From Leuctra nigra (lineage: Eukaryota > Arthropoda > Insecta > Plecoptera > Leuctridae), in assembly GCA_934045905.1 (NCBI GenBank), contig OW203762.1, forward strand, positions 11,065,647-11,129,646: a DNA stretch of 64,000 nt, in the 5' to 3' direction. Of this stretch, positions 35,331-47,800 are shown piece by piece. Position 1 is the stretch's first letter, and each line of letters starts with the position of its first letter. The notes under the pieces are model-generated. The model was given only the letters and a program-made list of their open reading frames with translations. It ran no database searches and was not told the DNA's origin. The position numbers were made by a program, and so were the translations under genes.

Positions 35331-35446
35331 AATTCTTCCAATTTTTCGTATTAACCAATTCGGAAATGGCGTATTTTTTAAAAGTATATTTAGTCATTGT
35401 TGCTCCGATGTGTGTTACAAGTTGTGTAAATAAACTAAAAAAATAA

Positions 35447-35856
35447 GTGATATCCCCATAAAAAAACACTCCGTGTAAAAATACCAGCCAAGTCTCTTCA
35501 ACTATAAAAAAAAATAGAATAAATCTAAAAATTCAGCACTGAAAAGTAGTGATATCAAAAAATGAGCCAAGTCAAAACTTAATTTTAAAAACCAAAATAT
35601 ACTTGGCGCATCGTTTTTAAGGGCATTATAGGTATATTATATATATTTAGGTAGGTACATTTGATTTTTGGCATATGCTTCTATACTATTTATTTATATA
35701 CACGATGCGCCAAGTATATTTTGGTTTTTAAAATTAATTTTTTCTTGGCTCATTTTTTGATATCACTACTTTTTAGTGCTGAATTTTTAGATTTATTCTA
35801 TTTTTTTTATAGTTGAAGAGACTTGGCTGGTATTTTTACACGGAGTGTTTTTTTAT
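35447..35856. mobile_element. MITE with ACACTCCGTGTAAAA ends, copy 2 (about 400 bp)
   Basis: Almost fully palindromic: the left arm from CCCCATAAAAAAACACTCCG to TACTTGGCGCATCG, the right arm the reverse complement from CGATGCGCCAAGTATA to CACGGAGTGTTTTT. The loop is only about 80 bp, much shorter than in copy 1 at 28.46 kb. Confidence 0.85.
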
Positions 35857-37524
35857 GTTGAAATTACCCGAGTCGCCAGAGAACTGAACAAAACTGGCGC
35901 CTCCAATGAATTGAAAATCTTCAGAGCTCATTGAGAAGCAGATGGACCATAGGCAAGGATTGTAAAGAATACAGACTAAAATACTAGGAAAACGCTCAGT
36001 GTAACGCGTTGGTAAGCGAGCACGGGGACGTGCAAATTCTCGAACAGGAAATGCGTACACAATCACAGAAAACATATACATCCATATTGAATTGAAATAT
36101 AATCACTCAATCAACACAACATATTATGCTTTTCATTGAAACTTGAAAATAACATCTAAGCATCCTGGTAAATATAGCAAATCAGATGCAATTCAACTGG
36201 CACTGGAAAACATTCATTTTGATACTTCATTACTGACAGATATGAAAAATGTTAATAAGTTCATACGTTCTTAACTGATTGGGATAAAATTTTGTAAAAT
36301 AAGAGACAATGTTGGTCTTTATGATCATGCAAAATATGAGTTTGATCTGAATTATCGAAGACCGTTTTCATTTTTCAGCCTATCAGGAGATATTTATTAA
36401 AATTTTAACCAATGAATGGATTTCAAAAAAAATATGGTCTTTAAACAAAGAAGGCTGGCTTTACATGTGTGCAAAATTTCAGCTCGATCAAAGAAAAACT
36501 CTGACCTGTATAGCCAAAATATGAGTTTGATCAGAATTATCGAAGACCGTTTTAATTTTTCAGCCTATCGGGAGATATTTATTTAAATTTTAACCAATAA
36601 ATGGATTTAAAAAAAATTGGGGCCTGCAAACAGAGAAGGTTGGTTTTACATGTGTGCAAAATTTCAGATCGATAGGTGAAACGGTGCGACCTGTGTATCG
36701 TCTATTAACAGACAAAAACAAAAACAAAAACAAAAACAAAAACAAAAACAAAAAAAACAGAAGTCCGTGCCAAAAGAGCCAAAAGGAGACGCTCGCTTCG
36801 CTCGCTCAAAAATGTACATCTTTATAATGTATCAAATAAAATAGCGCGAATTACTTTGCGGAATGCCCTCCTGTACGGTACCTAAGGTTCAGCTATCATT
36901 AATCACTGTTTCGTAAATTTAGAAAACCGAAGTCAACAATCCAATCAAACAGGTGGCATTGGTCTCATTCAGTTTGACATTTACTCCACGAATTCGCTGA
37001 TAAAGGCTGATAAAAGTCAGTTGAAACATTGCGTTCAGAACAAAACACATAATCAAATTAACCAATGGTTTTGAAAAAAACACGAAAATACAAGTTCCTT
37101 TTCTCGAATTTGCGTCGCACACTTTTGGAACCATAATGTGTTTGGAATCACATTATGATCAAGATCCATCAACTGCAATTAGACTGGGTAATAAATAGTT
37201 ATATCGAAGTAGGTATTCTCTACGCAATGACTCGTGTCACCGTTACAAATGTAATTGGATGAGCATTTGGATTACTCTAGATTACTGGATTACTACAATT
37301 AATTGTTGATACAGGTCATGAGCTCACTTCGAGAATCATTGAAACTGACACCTTGGAGGTAAAATTATTAATTTGGATTTTAAATTTCGTGCCGGCAATG
37401 CAAAATTTACAAACTTCTGGTGCAAATGCCAAACTATATGCAATTTTCTAGTATTTATAGTTTCCAATGAGGATCCGTCAGCCCTCATTGTCAATAACCC
37501 CACTAACCAAGGCGATACAACAAT
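35857..37524. other. Repetitive intergenic or intronic stretch
   Basis: No supported gene. It carries a solo ACTAGGAAAACGCTC element end at about 35981 and two imperfect direct copies of AATTATCGAAGACCGTTTT-type sequence (about 36.34-36.49 and 36.52-36.68 kb). The GCTCGC dispersed repeat at 36.65-36.81 kb has five CAAAAA units in a row. Confidence 0.5.
36655..36812 (+). repeat. Dispersed repeat ending in a GCTCGC hairpin, copy 3
   Basis: GTGCAAAATTTCAGATCGAT, GTGAAACGGTGCGACCTG, a (CAAAAA)n stretch, AAGTCCGTGCCAAAAGAGCC and GACGCTCGCTTCGCTCGCTC. The last block folds on itself. Confidence 0.65.
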
Positions 37525-37697
37525 GTTATGAGACGTGAAACATCTACCTACCTTCATGAAGTTCAACCCCGTTGCAACTAAGACGAAACGATGTTATGAG
37601 ACGTGAAACATCTACCTACCTTCAACCCCGTTGCAACTAAGACGAAACAATGTTATGAGACGTGAAACATCTACCTACCTTCAACCCCGTGCTCATC
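37525..37697 (-). repeat. Tandem repeat (68, 59 and partial unit) over a possible exon/donor boundary
   Basis: GTTATGAGACGTGAAACATC starts at 37525, 37593 and 37652. On the minus strand each unit contains ACGGGGTTGAAG or its 9-bp longer form, followed by a good donor GTAGGTAG, and then TCGTCTTAG. The unit therefore resembles the 3' end of an exon plus the start of an intron, duplicated. Confidence 0.75.
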
Positions 37698-37745
37698 GCT
37701 GTCAAGCTGACAGAGGCCATCTGGATGATCTGGACCAACTCTCAA
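37679..37745 (-). other. Exon-like island (minus strand)
   Basis: GC-richer than its surroundings, open in the frame ELVQIIQMASVSLTAMSTGL, and ending at the donor AAG-GTAGGTAG. The phase (0) fits the next downstream minus-strand exon at 34356. This could be an upstream exon of the coiled-coil gene or of an unrelated gene. Identity unknown. Confidence 0.3.
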
Positions 37746-38411
37746 TGACAGATCCACGATCCACTTTCACTCGTATCACACCCGACTGACTACACACGCT
37801 GATAATACTGATGCAATCGCAGATAACACGCCTTATCAACATTGTGCCTCATATCAGCCCATCTCAAGCGATACAGATTTGGAGGCAAATACGAGTTTAT
37901 ACAAACATAATATTAGCTGAAAATGTTAAATGTCAATGCACAGGCACGATTGACCTGGACGCAATGAGTTGGATGATAGTTTTTTTTTTCTTAATGGGTT
38001 GTTCGTGACATTTTGTGACATTTAATCGTGTGTTGCATGTTGCATAACTATTGCTGCGAATCAAGGGGTTTTAATTAAAATATTTAAACCAACAAAAAAA
38101 ACATAAGGAGGTATAAATAGATACTGAATTTTTGAAGACGGACAGATAGACTTCAAATTTTCACAAATCAGAGATAAGGGTAAATTTGTGCCTCCAGTGC
38201 TCCAAATAATATTAAAAATTTTGTTTTGCTTGAAACAGAGGTGTTATGGAAATGATGTTTTTGGCATTTTGGCACCATGTTACAAATCAGTGAAACAGAC
38301 AATAAAAAATCGTCACTGAATCGGACAACATTTTCAAAAAAAGTAAGGGTCACCCCTAAGTAATTTAGAAACGAGTATTTTACCATCGCGACTCTTCATA
38401 ATCATCTACCT

Positions 38412-38572
<161 letters not shown>

Positions 38573-38762
38573 ATTCATCGCATTAACCTGGTTGCAGAAC
38601 CGTGCGACGTTAATCACCACTAGTATTGAAAACATCGAACATAAGTTAGCATCGGTTTGTATACACAGGGATTTAATCAGAGCAAAAGATTGATATTAAA
38701 ACATCGATTTTATTTTGAACCACGAGATATGTGAGCTACTGATATGAATCCAGTGTGGATGT

Positions 38763-38840
38763 TCAGAGCCAGTCTTCACGCATGCGCGCTGCGACGGGAA
38801 CTGCGATGCTGGCCCGTGGACCATAAGCCACGGCGGGGAC
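38763..38840 (-). other. Candidate alternative terminal exon of the PTH-type receptor
   Basis: After the acceptor TTGTCGCAG, 25 codons read VPAVAYGPRASIAVPVAARM and REDWL, then TGA. It is GC-rich amid AT-rich repeats and in phase 0 with a GTAAAG donor in the last receptor exon. It could also be the 3' end of another unseen gene. Confidence 0.4.
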
Positions 38841-41800
38841 CTGCGACAAGATGATACAGAGAATTCATTAAGTAGAAATTGATATTATTAGTTGAAGACT
38901 TGGTTATAACGAAGTACTTATACGTATTGCCTATGACATTTTTACTGATTGATATTGTTCTAATTTTGTGAGAACTTTTTTTTTTAAATTAAAACTGTAT
39001 ATAGGAAATATTGAATGTTTCACTAGAACAACCTATCTAAGGATTATATTTCAACAATATTACAATTTTTTTTTTAGTTGCATCTAATTACTTTAATTGT
39101 AATTTTTTCTCAAACGTTTGAATACAAGTACACACTTTCGACAGGTAAATGGGCTCATACTTGGCTCCCTTCTCAATCCTAGATCGAAGTACAGTACAAT
39201 CATAGAGGTAAGAAGGGTTGGGTAGAGAAGTCATGTCCATAAGAATGTATCTGTCGAGCCACCGAGCGAGGATGGTTAGTTCCGTGGTCCCTCCCAGTAA
39301 GGCGCCAACGACTAAAATCACTGTTTTTCTTCCCCCCCTAGTTCAGACCCGAATTTACCCTGAAGGCAGACTCAGGTGCTGCTACTAGTGGCGTTCCAAT
39401 GAAGTTCCGCCTTCTTACTGCCCTACCTGGACCAGCTGATAGCCTGGGGGGAGGAAGTAGGACAATGGGTCTATTTTAAAACTTCCCTTCCAACTCACAT
39501 GGCCCAGGTAGCAAACATTTGTTTTCTTCAGTGAAAGAAAATTATAAACTCATTTTCGATTTGTGTCCTAAAATATTTGTTCGAATTAATTATTGTAATT
39601 ATTTGAACATACTGTTTTGTTTTACAATTAAAAATTAGGTATATATTAAAATACTTGTTACCTATCATTCATAAGTCATAACATTACCATTGGCGGTGTT
39701 CCTTAGCATTGGACATGACTAAAGACTTTAAATTGATAAAAAAAAGCCGACAATAAATTTTTAAATCTCTAATTTTTTAGGAATTTCAATTCACGATGTA
39801 TTTGTTGTACTTATACACGATTTTTTTGGAAAAGCGTACGATAGAATAATAACAATAATATTCACGAGACAAGAGTGAGCCACAGGTTATGACGTATGAA
39901 ACATTTGTCTAGTCTTACTTTATTTCAATAAAGATGCATATGTCTCAACAGTCATTTCATGCTCTGTTTTATTAAAATAAAAAGATAATCGGATAAAATT
40001 CGGGTTATATTAATTGATTAATTTTTCCGAAATAAAAAAATAAAAGGTGCACGTAACTGATCGACTATTCTAAAATTTTACAAAATAACACGCATTTTTC
40101 TTCATTTCAAACAGCATTTCTCGGTGTCTGGCGAAAATTCCACTTTCATTGTTTCCACTAAGAGATGTATTTTATCGTTCACAAGACAAGAAGAAAAATA
40201 ATAATAATAATAATAACCTGTCTGCCAAGTGAATGATTCAGTACAAACAAACTCAATATCTATTTCATAATATTGCGGCTTGAACTCCCACGCGCGGTAA
40301 CTTTATTTGGTGCGTCAGTCGAATTTGAACAAAAATCACTTCACCATTCGATTGACAAGCTGATAAAGTAAGCAACTTATCACAAAAATGATAAGTTACT
40401 TAATATGCTCCCCCGCAACTTATCATTACACCCGCGGTTACATTGTCGGTTTGATGAGATGACAAACCGAGAAAATGACCGCGACAGAGCTTGAGAGGGT
40501 GGTGTGATGGAGGGATGGTGACGGTGATTATGATTAATAATTAATCATTAAGTAGCATTGTTGTAACTAAAAACAATAGCAAAATAGAAGCCAGAGTATT
40601 CAATGAATTCAATGTGTCCATTCGTAGTCAATGAATATGATAGAATAAAAAGTTTATTTTAAAAACTTAAATCTTTTTGAATCTATATGTAACAATTATC
40701 TACGAACGGGAGAGAAACAGTCTGAAAAACATATTTTTAGAATAACTAACAAACACTAACAATGCGAGATTACGGCACCGCCCACTTACAACAAGCAGGA
40801 AGCAACTTGGCCGTCCGAGGAACTCACAGGAATTTAGTGACAGGTATAAAAAACGATGCCGCCGCAAAGCCTGTCGAAACCAACCCACAGAAAGTCATCG
40901 ACTCAGTCAGACACCAGATTCATATTAATATTTAAATAAATGTCATCTGTGCAATTCAATTTGTAAATTGCAGGGTGTCCACAGGCGACTTTTTGCTACT
41001 TAATTGCTACTTATTTTTGCTATGCTACTTAATTCCTACTTTGCGGTCACTTTCTCCATCTTTCTCTGTTTGATATTTATTTTCAATAAGTCCCATCTTT
41101 AAAATGTAACCCCGGTGACTTATATTGTGGGGGAACTTATCATTTGTTGTGATAAGTTGTTTGTTTACTTTATCAGCTTGTCTATCTCGTAGTGGAAACA
41201 ATGAAAGTGGAATTTTCGCCAGACACCGAGAAGTTCCGCCTTCTTACTGCCCTGACTGAACCGGCTGATAGCCTGGGGGGAGGAAGTAGGACAATGGGTC
41301 TATTTTAAAACCTCCCTTCGAACTCACATTGACCAGGTAGCAAACATTTGTTTCCTTCAGTGAAAGAAAAATATTAACTCATTTTCGATTTGTGTCCGAA
41401 AATATTTGTTCGAATATTTGTAATAATTATTTAATTTTAACAATTAAAAATTATTTAATCAAGTACCTACTTGTTACATCATTCATTTCATTACATTACC
41501 ATTGGCGATGTTCCTTAGCATTGGACAAGACTCAAAAATGTAAATGGATGAAAAAAGTCGACAATACATTTTTAAACCTCTAGTTTTTTAGGAATGTCAA
41601 ATTATGAGGTATTCTTTGCCCTTCTATATGATTTTTTTAATAACTTTTTTAAATTAAATATCAATTGGTAAAGCGTATGATAGAATAAATATAATAATAT
41701 TCACGAGGTGAGCCGCAGGTTATGACGCATGAAACATTACGTCTCGTCTTACTTGTTCAACAATGTAAACAATATACCGGGTGGCGCAAAAAAATCCCCC

Positions 41801-44800
41801 TATTGAGAGGTCACTATATCGAAACTATTATAGATAGGATTCTTAAATTTGTACACATAATAGAAAACATACCAAAATTTAATGTGTGAAAGTTTCAAAA
41901 ACATTACTATTGTAGAAAAAAAGTTACAGCTGTTCAAATTTAGTTGTCAAAAAATTGATTATACGGAGCTCAAATAGCGCGCGTCGAGAAAACTTCCAAT
42001 GGCCGGGACGCTGTTTCTTCAAAAATACTTACGATATCAAGCTTAAAATTTCAAATTATATTGAAAATATATTAAGATCAGTGGTGTAAAAACTTCAGTC
42101 AATTTGATCGAAAGGAACGAAAATTATGGAATTTTGAAGTTGAGCGTAAAATCAGAAAATGAAGATTATTTCTAAACTTTTATTACACACGTTATAAAAG
42201 TGATTCCTTTCCCACTATTCTGTTTTCAATCTCAACTGTTCTAATTGTTTACATTGTTGAACATGTAAGACGAGACGTAATGTTTCATGCGTCATAACCT
42301 GCGGCTAACTCTTGTCTCGTGAATATGATTATATTTATTCTTTCCTACCCTTTACCAATTGATATTTAATTAAAAAAATTATTTAAAAAAATCATATAGA
42401 AGTACAACGAATATCTCATAAATTGAAATTCCAAAAAAATTAGTGATTTAAAAATGTAATGTCGGCTTTTTTATTAATTTAAATTCTTCAGTCATGTCCA
42501 ATGCTAAGGAACACCGCCAATGGTAATGTTATGACTTATGAATGATGTAACAAGTATTTTAATATATACATAATTTTTAATTGTAAAACAAAACAGTATG
42601 TTCAAATAATTACAATAATTAATTCGAACAAATATTTTAGGACACAAATCGAAAATGAGTTTATAATTTTCTTTCACTGAAGAAAACAAATGTTTGCTAC
42701 CTGGGCCATGTGAGTTGGAAGGGAAGTTTTAAAATAGACCCATTGTCCTACTTCCTCCCCCCAGGCTATCAGCTGGTCCAGGTAGGGCAGTAAGAAGGCG
42801 GAACTTCATTGGAACGCCACTAGTAGCAGCACCTGAGTCTGCCTTCAGGGTAAATTCGGGTCTGAACAAGGGGGGGGAAGAAAAACAGTGATTTTAGTCG
42901 TTGGCGCCTTACTGGGAGGGACCACCGAACTAACCATCCTCGCTCGGTGGCTCTACAGATACATTCTTATGGGCATGACTTCTCTACCAAACCCTTCTTA
43001 CCTCTATGGTACAATATCTAATGCTTTACATGGTAGACTGTCATCGACTGCATCGGGTATAGTAGATGTCCTGCAATGCCGGCCGAGCTGAGGGAGTTGG
43101 CCCTGGAGTGCTGGGTTCGTGACCTCCAGGACCTCCACTTGCGCGAGAGCTCACAGCGCACCTCGGCGTTCAGCAGACAATACAAGAACGCCACCAAACA
43201 TCCCTGCGGGGACACAAGGTACACTTGTAGACTGAACGACCACTGGATTTATGGCAGGGGACAGAGTTTGAAAGTTCAGTGAGGTCTGGGGGAGGGCCCC
43301 TAGCATGCGGGGCTGTGGAGCAAGCTCAGAGACATTTCTGTACATGGTGCTTCAATTTGAAGCATTTAGTACTGGCGGAACAAATATTTGCAAAAATTAA
43401 TCATCTTTAGATTGAGTATTATTTTCCTAATTTTCCTGAAATGAACAAACATAACCATCAGACTAGTAAATAGAATATTTCAAACAGTAGCCAAACATTT
43501 GACAGTACTTAAAAATGGCGCTATTTCAAATGGAAACACAATTGCACTTTTAGCTATCGAATACAAGACATCGGGGACACCAGGAAACCTATTATATATC
43601 TGAGTTTTTTTTTTTTTTTTATCTCGGCGCGACCGAAGTTATTACACTGCCATATAGCATTACGCCGAAATGAATTCGGTCGCGACGAGATCAAAAAGAG
43701 ATACAGAATAGGTACCCAAGGGCCAATGTCTTTATAATATGTCCCAGGGGCCACGACTGATAAATCATTTACGAAGTGTATTCAATCATTGGCTTAGAAT
43801 GCGGATGGCTGACCTGGAACGATCCGAAGAGTTGATCACAGAAGAGCCAGACCATCTCGACAGTTTCATTCTCCTCGACGTAATACGACATGCCGAGGAA
43901 GAGCGCGTAGTGGACTCCAAACAGCGGCACGAGGACCAGCGTGGAGCGCGCCCAACGCCTTAAACACAAGGACAGAGTCAACGCAGTGAGAGAGAGTTTC
44001 ATTCTCCTCGACGTAATACGACATGCCGAGGAAGAGCGCGTAGTGGACTCCAAACAGCGGCACGAGGACCAGCGTGGAGCGCGCCCAACGCCTTAAACAC
44101 ACAAGGACAGAGTCAACGCAGTGAGAGGGAGTTTCATTCTCCTCGACGTAATACGACATGCCGAGGAAGAGCGCGTAGTGGACTCCAAACAGCGGCACGA
44201 GGACCAGCGTGGAGCGCGCCCAACGCCTTAAACACAAGGACAGAGTCAACGCAGTGAGAGAGAGTTTCATTCTCCTCGACGTAATACGACATGCCGAGGA
44301 AGAGCGCGTAGTGGACTCCAAACAGCGGCACGAGGACCAGCGTGGAGCGCGCCCAACGCCTTAAACACAAGGACAGAGTCAACGCAGTGAGAGAGAGTTT
44401 CATTCTCCTCGACGTAATACGACATGCCGAGGAAGAGCGCGTAGTGGACTCCAAACAGCGGCACGAGGACCAGCGTGGAGCGCGCCCAACGCCTTAAGCA
44501 CACAAGGACAGAGTCAACGCAGTGAGAGAGAGTTTCATTCTCCTCGACGTAATACGACATGCCGAGGAAGAGCGCGTAGTGGACTCCAAACAGCGGCATG
44601 AGGACCAGCGTGGAGCGCGCCCAACGCCTTAAACACACAAGGACAGAGTCAACGCAGTGAGAGAGAGTTTCATTCTCCTCGACGTAATACGACATGCCGA
44701 GGAAGAGCGCGTAGTGGACTCCAAACAGCGGCACGAGGACCAGCGTGGAGCGCGCCCAACGCCTTAAACACAAGGACAGAGTCAACGCAGTGAGAGAGAG

Positions 44801-47800
44801 TTTCATTCTCCTCGACGTAATACGACATGCCGAGGAAGAGCGCGTAGTGGACTCCAAACAGCGGCATGAGGACCAGCGTGGAGCGCGCCCAACGCCTTAA
44901 ACACACAAGGACAGAGTCAACGCAGTGAGAGAGAGTTTCATTCTCCTCGACGTAATACGACATGCCGAGGAAGAGCGCGTAGTGGACTCCAAACAGCGGC
45001 ACGAGGACCAGCGTGGAGCGCGCCCAACGCCTTAAACACACAAGGACAGAGTCAACACAGTGAGAGAGAGTTTCATTCTCCTCGACGTAATACGACATGC
45101 CGAGGAAGAGCGCGTAGTGGACTCCAAACAGCGGCACGAGGACCAGCGTGGAGCGCGCCCAACGCCTTAAACACACAAGGACAGAGTCAACGCAGTGAGA
45201 GAGAGTTTCATTCTCCTCGACGTAATACGACATGCCGAGGAAGAGCGCGTAGTGGACTCCAAACAGCGGCACGAGGACCAGCGTGGAGCGCGCCCAACGC
45301 CTTAAACACACAAGGACAGAGTCAACGCAGTGAGAGAGAGTTTCATTCTCCTCGACGTAATACGACATGCCGAGGAAGAGCGCGTAGTGGACTCCAAACA
45401 GCGGCACGAGGACCAGCGTGGAGCGCGCCCAACGCCTTAAACACAAGGACAGAGTCAACGCAGTGAGAGAGAGTTTCATTCTCCTCGACGTAATACGACA
45501 TGCCGAGGAAGAGCGCGTAGTGGACTCCAAACGGCGGCACGAGGACCAGCGTGGAGCGCGCCCAACGCCTTAAACACACAAGGACAGAGTCAACGCAGTG
45601 AGAGAGAGTTTCATTCTCCTAGACGTAATACGACATGCCGAGGAAGAGCGCGTAGTGGACTCCAAACAGCGGCACGAGGACCAGCGTGGAGCGCGCCCAA
45701 CGCCTTAAACACACAAGGACAGAGTCAACGCAGTGAGAGAGAGTTTCATTCTCCTCGACGTAATACGACATGCCGAGGAAGAGCGCGTAGTGGACTCCAA
45801 ACAGCGGCACGAGGACCAGCGTGGAGCGCGCCCAACGCCTTAAACACACAAGGACAAAGTCAACGCAGTGAGAGAGAGTTTCATTCTCCTCGACGTAATA
45901 CGACATGCCGAGGAAGAGCGCGTAGTGGACTCCAAACAGCGGCACGAGGACCAGCGTGGAGCGCGCCCAACGCCTTAAACACACAAGGACAGAGTCAACG
46001 CAGTGAGAGAGAGTTTCATTCTCCTCGACGTAATACGACATGCCGAGGAAGAGCGCGTAGTGGACTCCAAACAGCGGCACGAGGACCAGCGTGGAGCGCG
46101 CCCAACGCCTTAAACACACAAGGACAGAGTCAACGCAGTGAGAGAGAGTTTCATTCTCCTCGACGTAATACGACATGCCGAGGAAGAGCGCGTAGTGGAC
46201 TCCAAACAGCGGCACGAGGACCAGCGTGGAGCGCGCCCAACGCCTTAAACACACAAGGACAGAGTCAACGCAGTGAGAGAGAGTTTCATTCTCCTCGACG
46301 TAATACGACATGCCGAGGAAGAGCGCGTAGTGGACTCCAAACAGCGGCACGAGGACCAGCGTGGAGCGCGCCCAACGCCTTAAACACACAAGGACAGAGT
46401 CAACGCAGTGAGAGAGAGTTTCATTCTCCTCGACGTAATACGACATGCCGAGGAAGAGCGCGTAGTGGACTCCAAACAGCGGCACGAGGACCAGCGTGGA
46501 GCGCGCCCAACGCCTTAAACACACAAGGACAGAGTCAACGCAGTGAGAGAGAGTTTCATTCTCCTCGACGTAATACGACATGCCGAGGAAGAGCGCGTAG
46601 TGGACTCCAAACAGCGGCACGAGGACCAGCGTGGAGCGCGCCCAACGCCTTAAACACACAAGGACAGAGTCGAAGAAACGTGGTTAAGAGAAATTCCATT
46701 GTTCGTTCCAGGATTTTTTTCATGTTGGTAACTTTTGGGGATATTAAATAACAAAAGCGTAGTTTTTATGACAAAGAGGCTTTTCTTTAGCGTGCAGCGC
46801 CAGTGTCATCTGTCGTTTAGACTATTTTACAGAATTCACGCAGAGATTGTTTTCACGATGCATTTAAATTAAATATCTTCTTGTCGATATCTTTGGTTCT
46901 ACTGCACCTGTATCGCACATGGCGTCGCTCCAGCAAGCCGTGGTTGCTCGACGCCTTCATCTTCAGCAGCACAACGCGCACGATGTTCACGAACAGAGAG
47001 AAGCTCAACTGAAATCAAAACAATTGGCAGACTTCAGAAACTATAGGGACGTTACAATATTCAAATGCAGTTTTACCAAGAGAAAGAAAATGGCGGTACT
47101 GCAATAACAGAACACTGTGGACAATATTTCAAGAGATTCTGTTCACAAACAGTCACATGCTCAAAAGATTTTCCAGATTTATCGACGCAAGTTCCCAGCA
47201 ACTTCTGGATTCTGTTCATAGGATTATTAGCACACGGTCTTGTGATGTTGAGGACCGACATCCGCAAATATCTTCTTGTAAAGTGGTTGATGAGTATTCG
47301 GGTTGAGGAGGAAATCACCGTAACTGCACGGAAAGGGGGAAGGAAAGGAGGGTTTACCGCATATTCTCCCACCACAGTACAAGACACAATGTGAACGCTA
47401 CGATTACAAACGATGTGACCAACTGACCAGCACTGAGAAGATGATCGGCACTCGGATGAGCAGATGCACGTGCTTGTCAGTGTGAGTGGTCCAGCACAGC
47501 GTGTCTTCCAACATGGCGCGCGCGAGGATCCAGGGGGCCACGAACAAACATGGCAGACCTGCACATCAAACAGTCAGTCAAGCAAGAGAAGAGCTGTTTT
47601 AAATGAACATTTTTATGAAACATCGGCCAGTTATTAATTAATATCGTTAAACGAATCTTTTTTATATTAATATTTAATTCTTTGTCTTGATGACCTGGCA
47701 CATTGTTCATTTGTACTCTTCGAGACCAGAAGATGTCTTCAAAAATAAATCAGCAACCCTGACTAGAAGTGAGTCTTTACATTTCAACAACATATTATTT

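Noticed and set aside
45619..46659. 346-codon minus-strand repeat frame as a novel repeat protein
   Set aside because: It is the coding frame of the amplified GPCR exon start plus intron filler. No start or independent gene structure; annotated as a tandem array.
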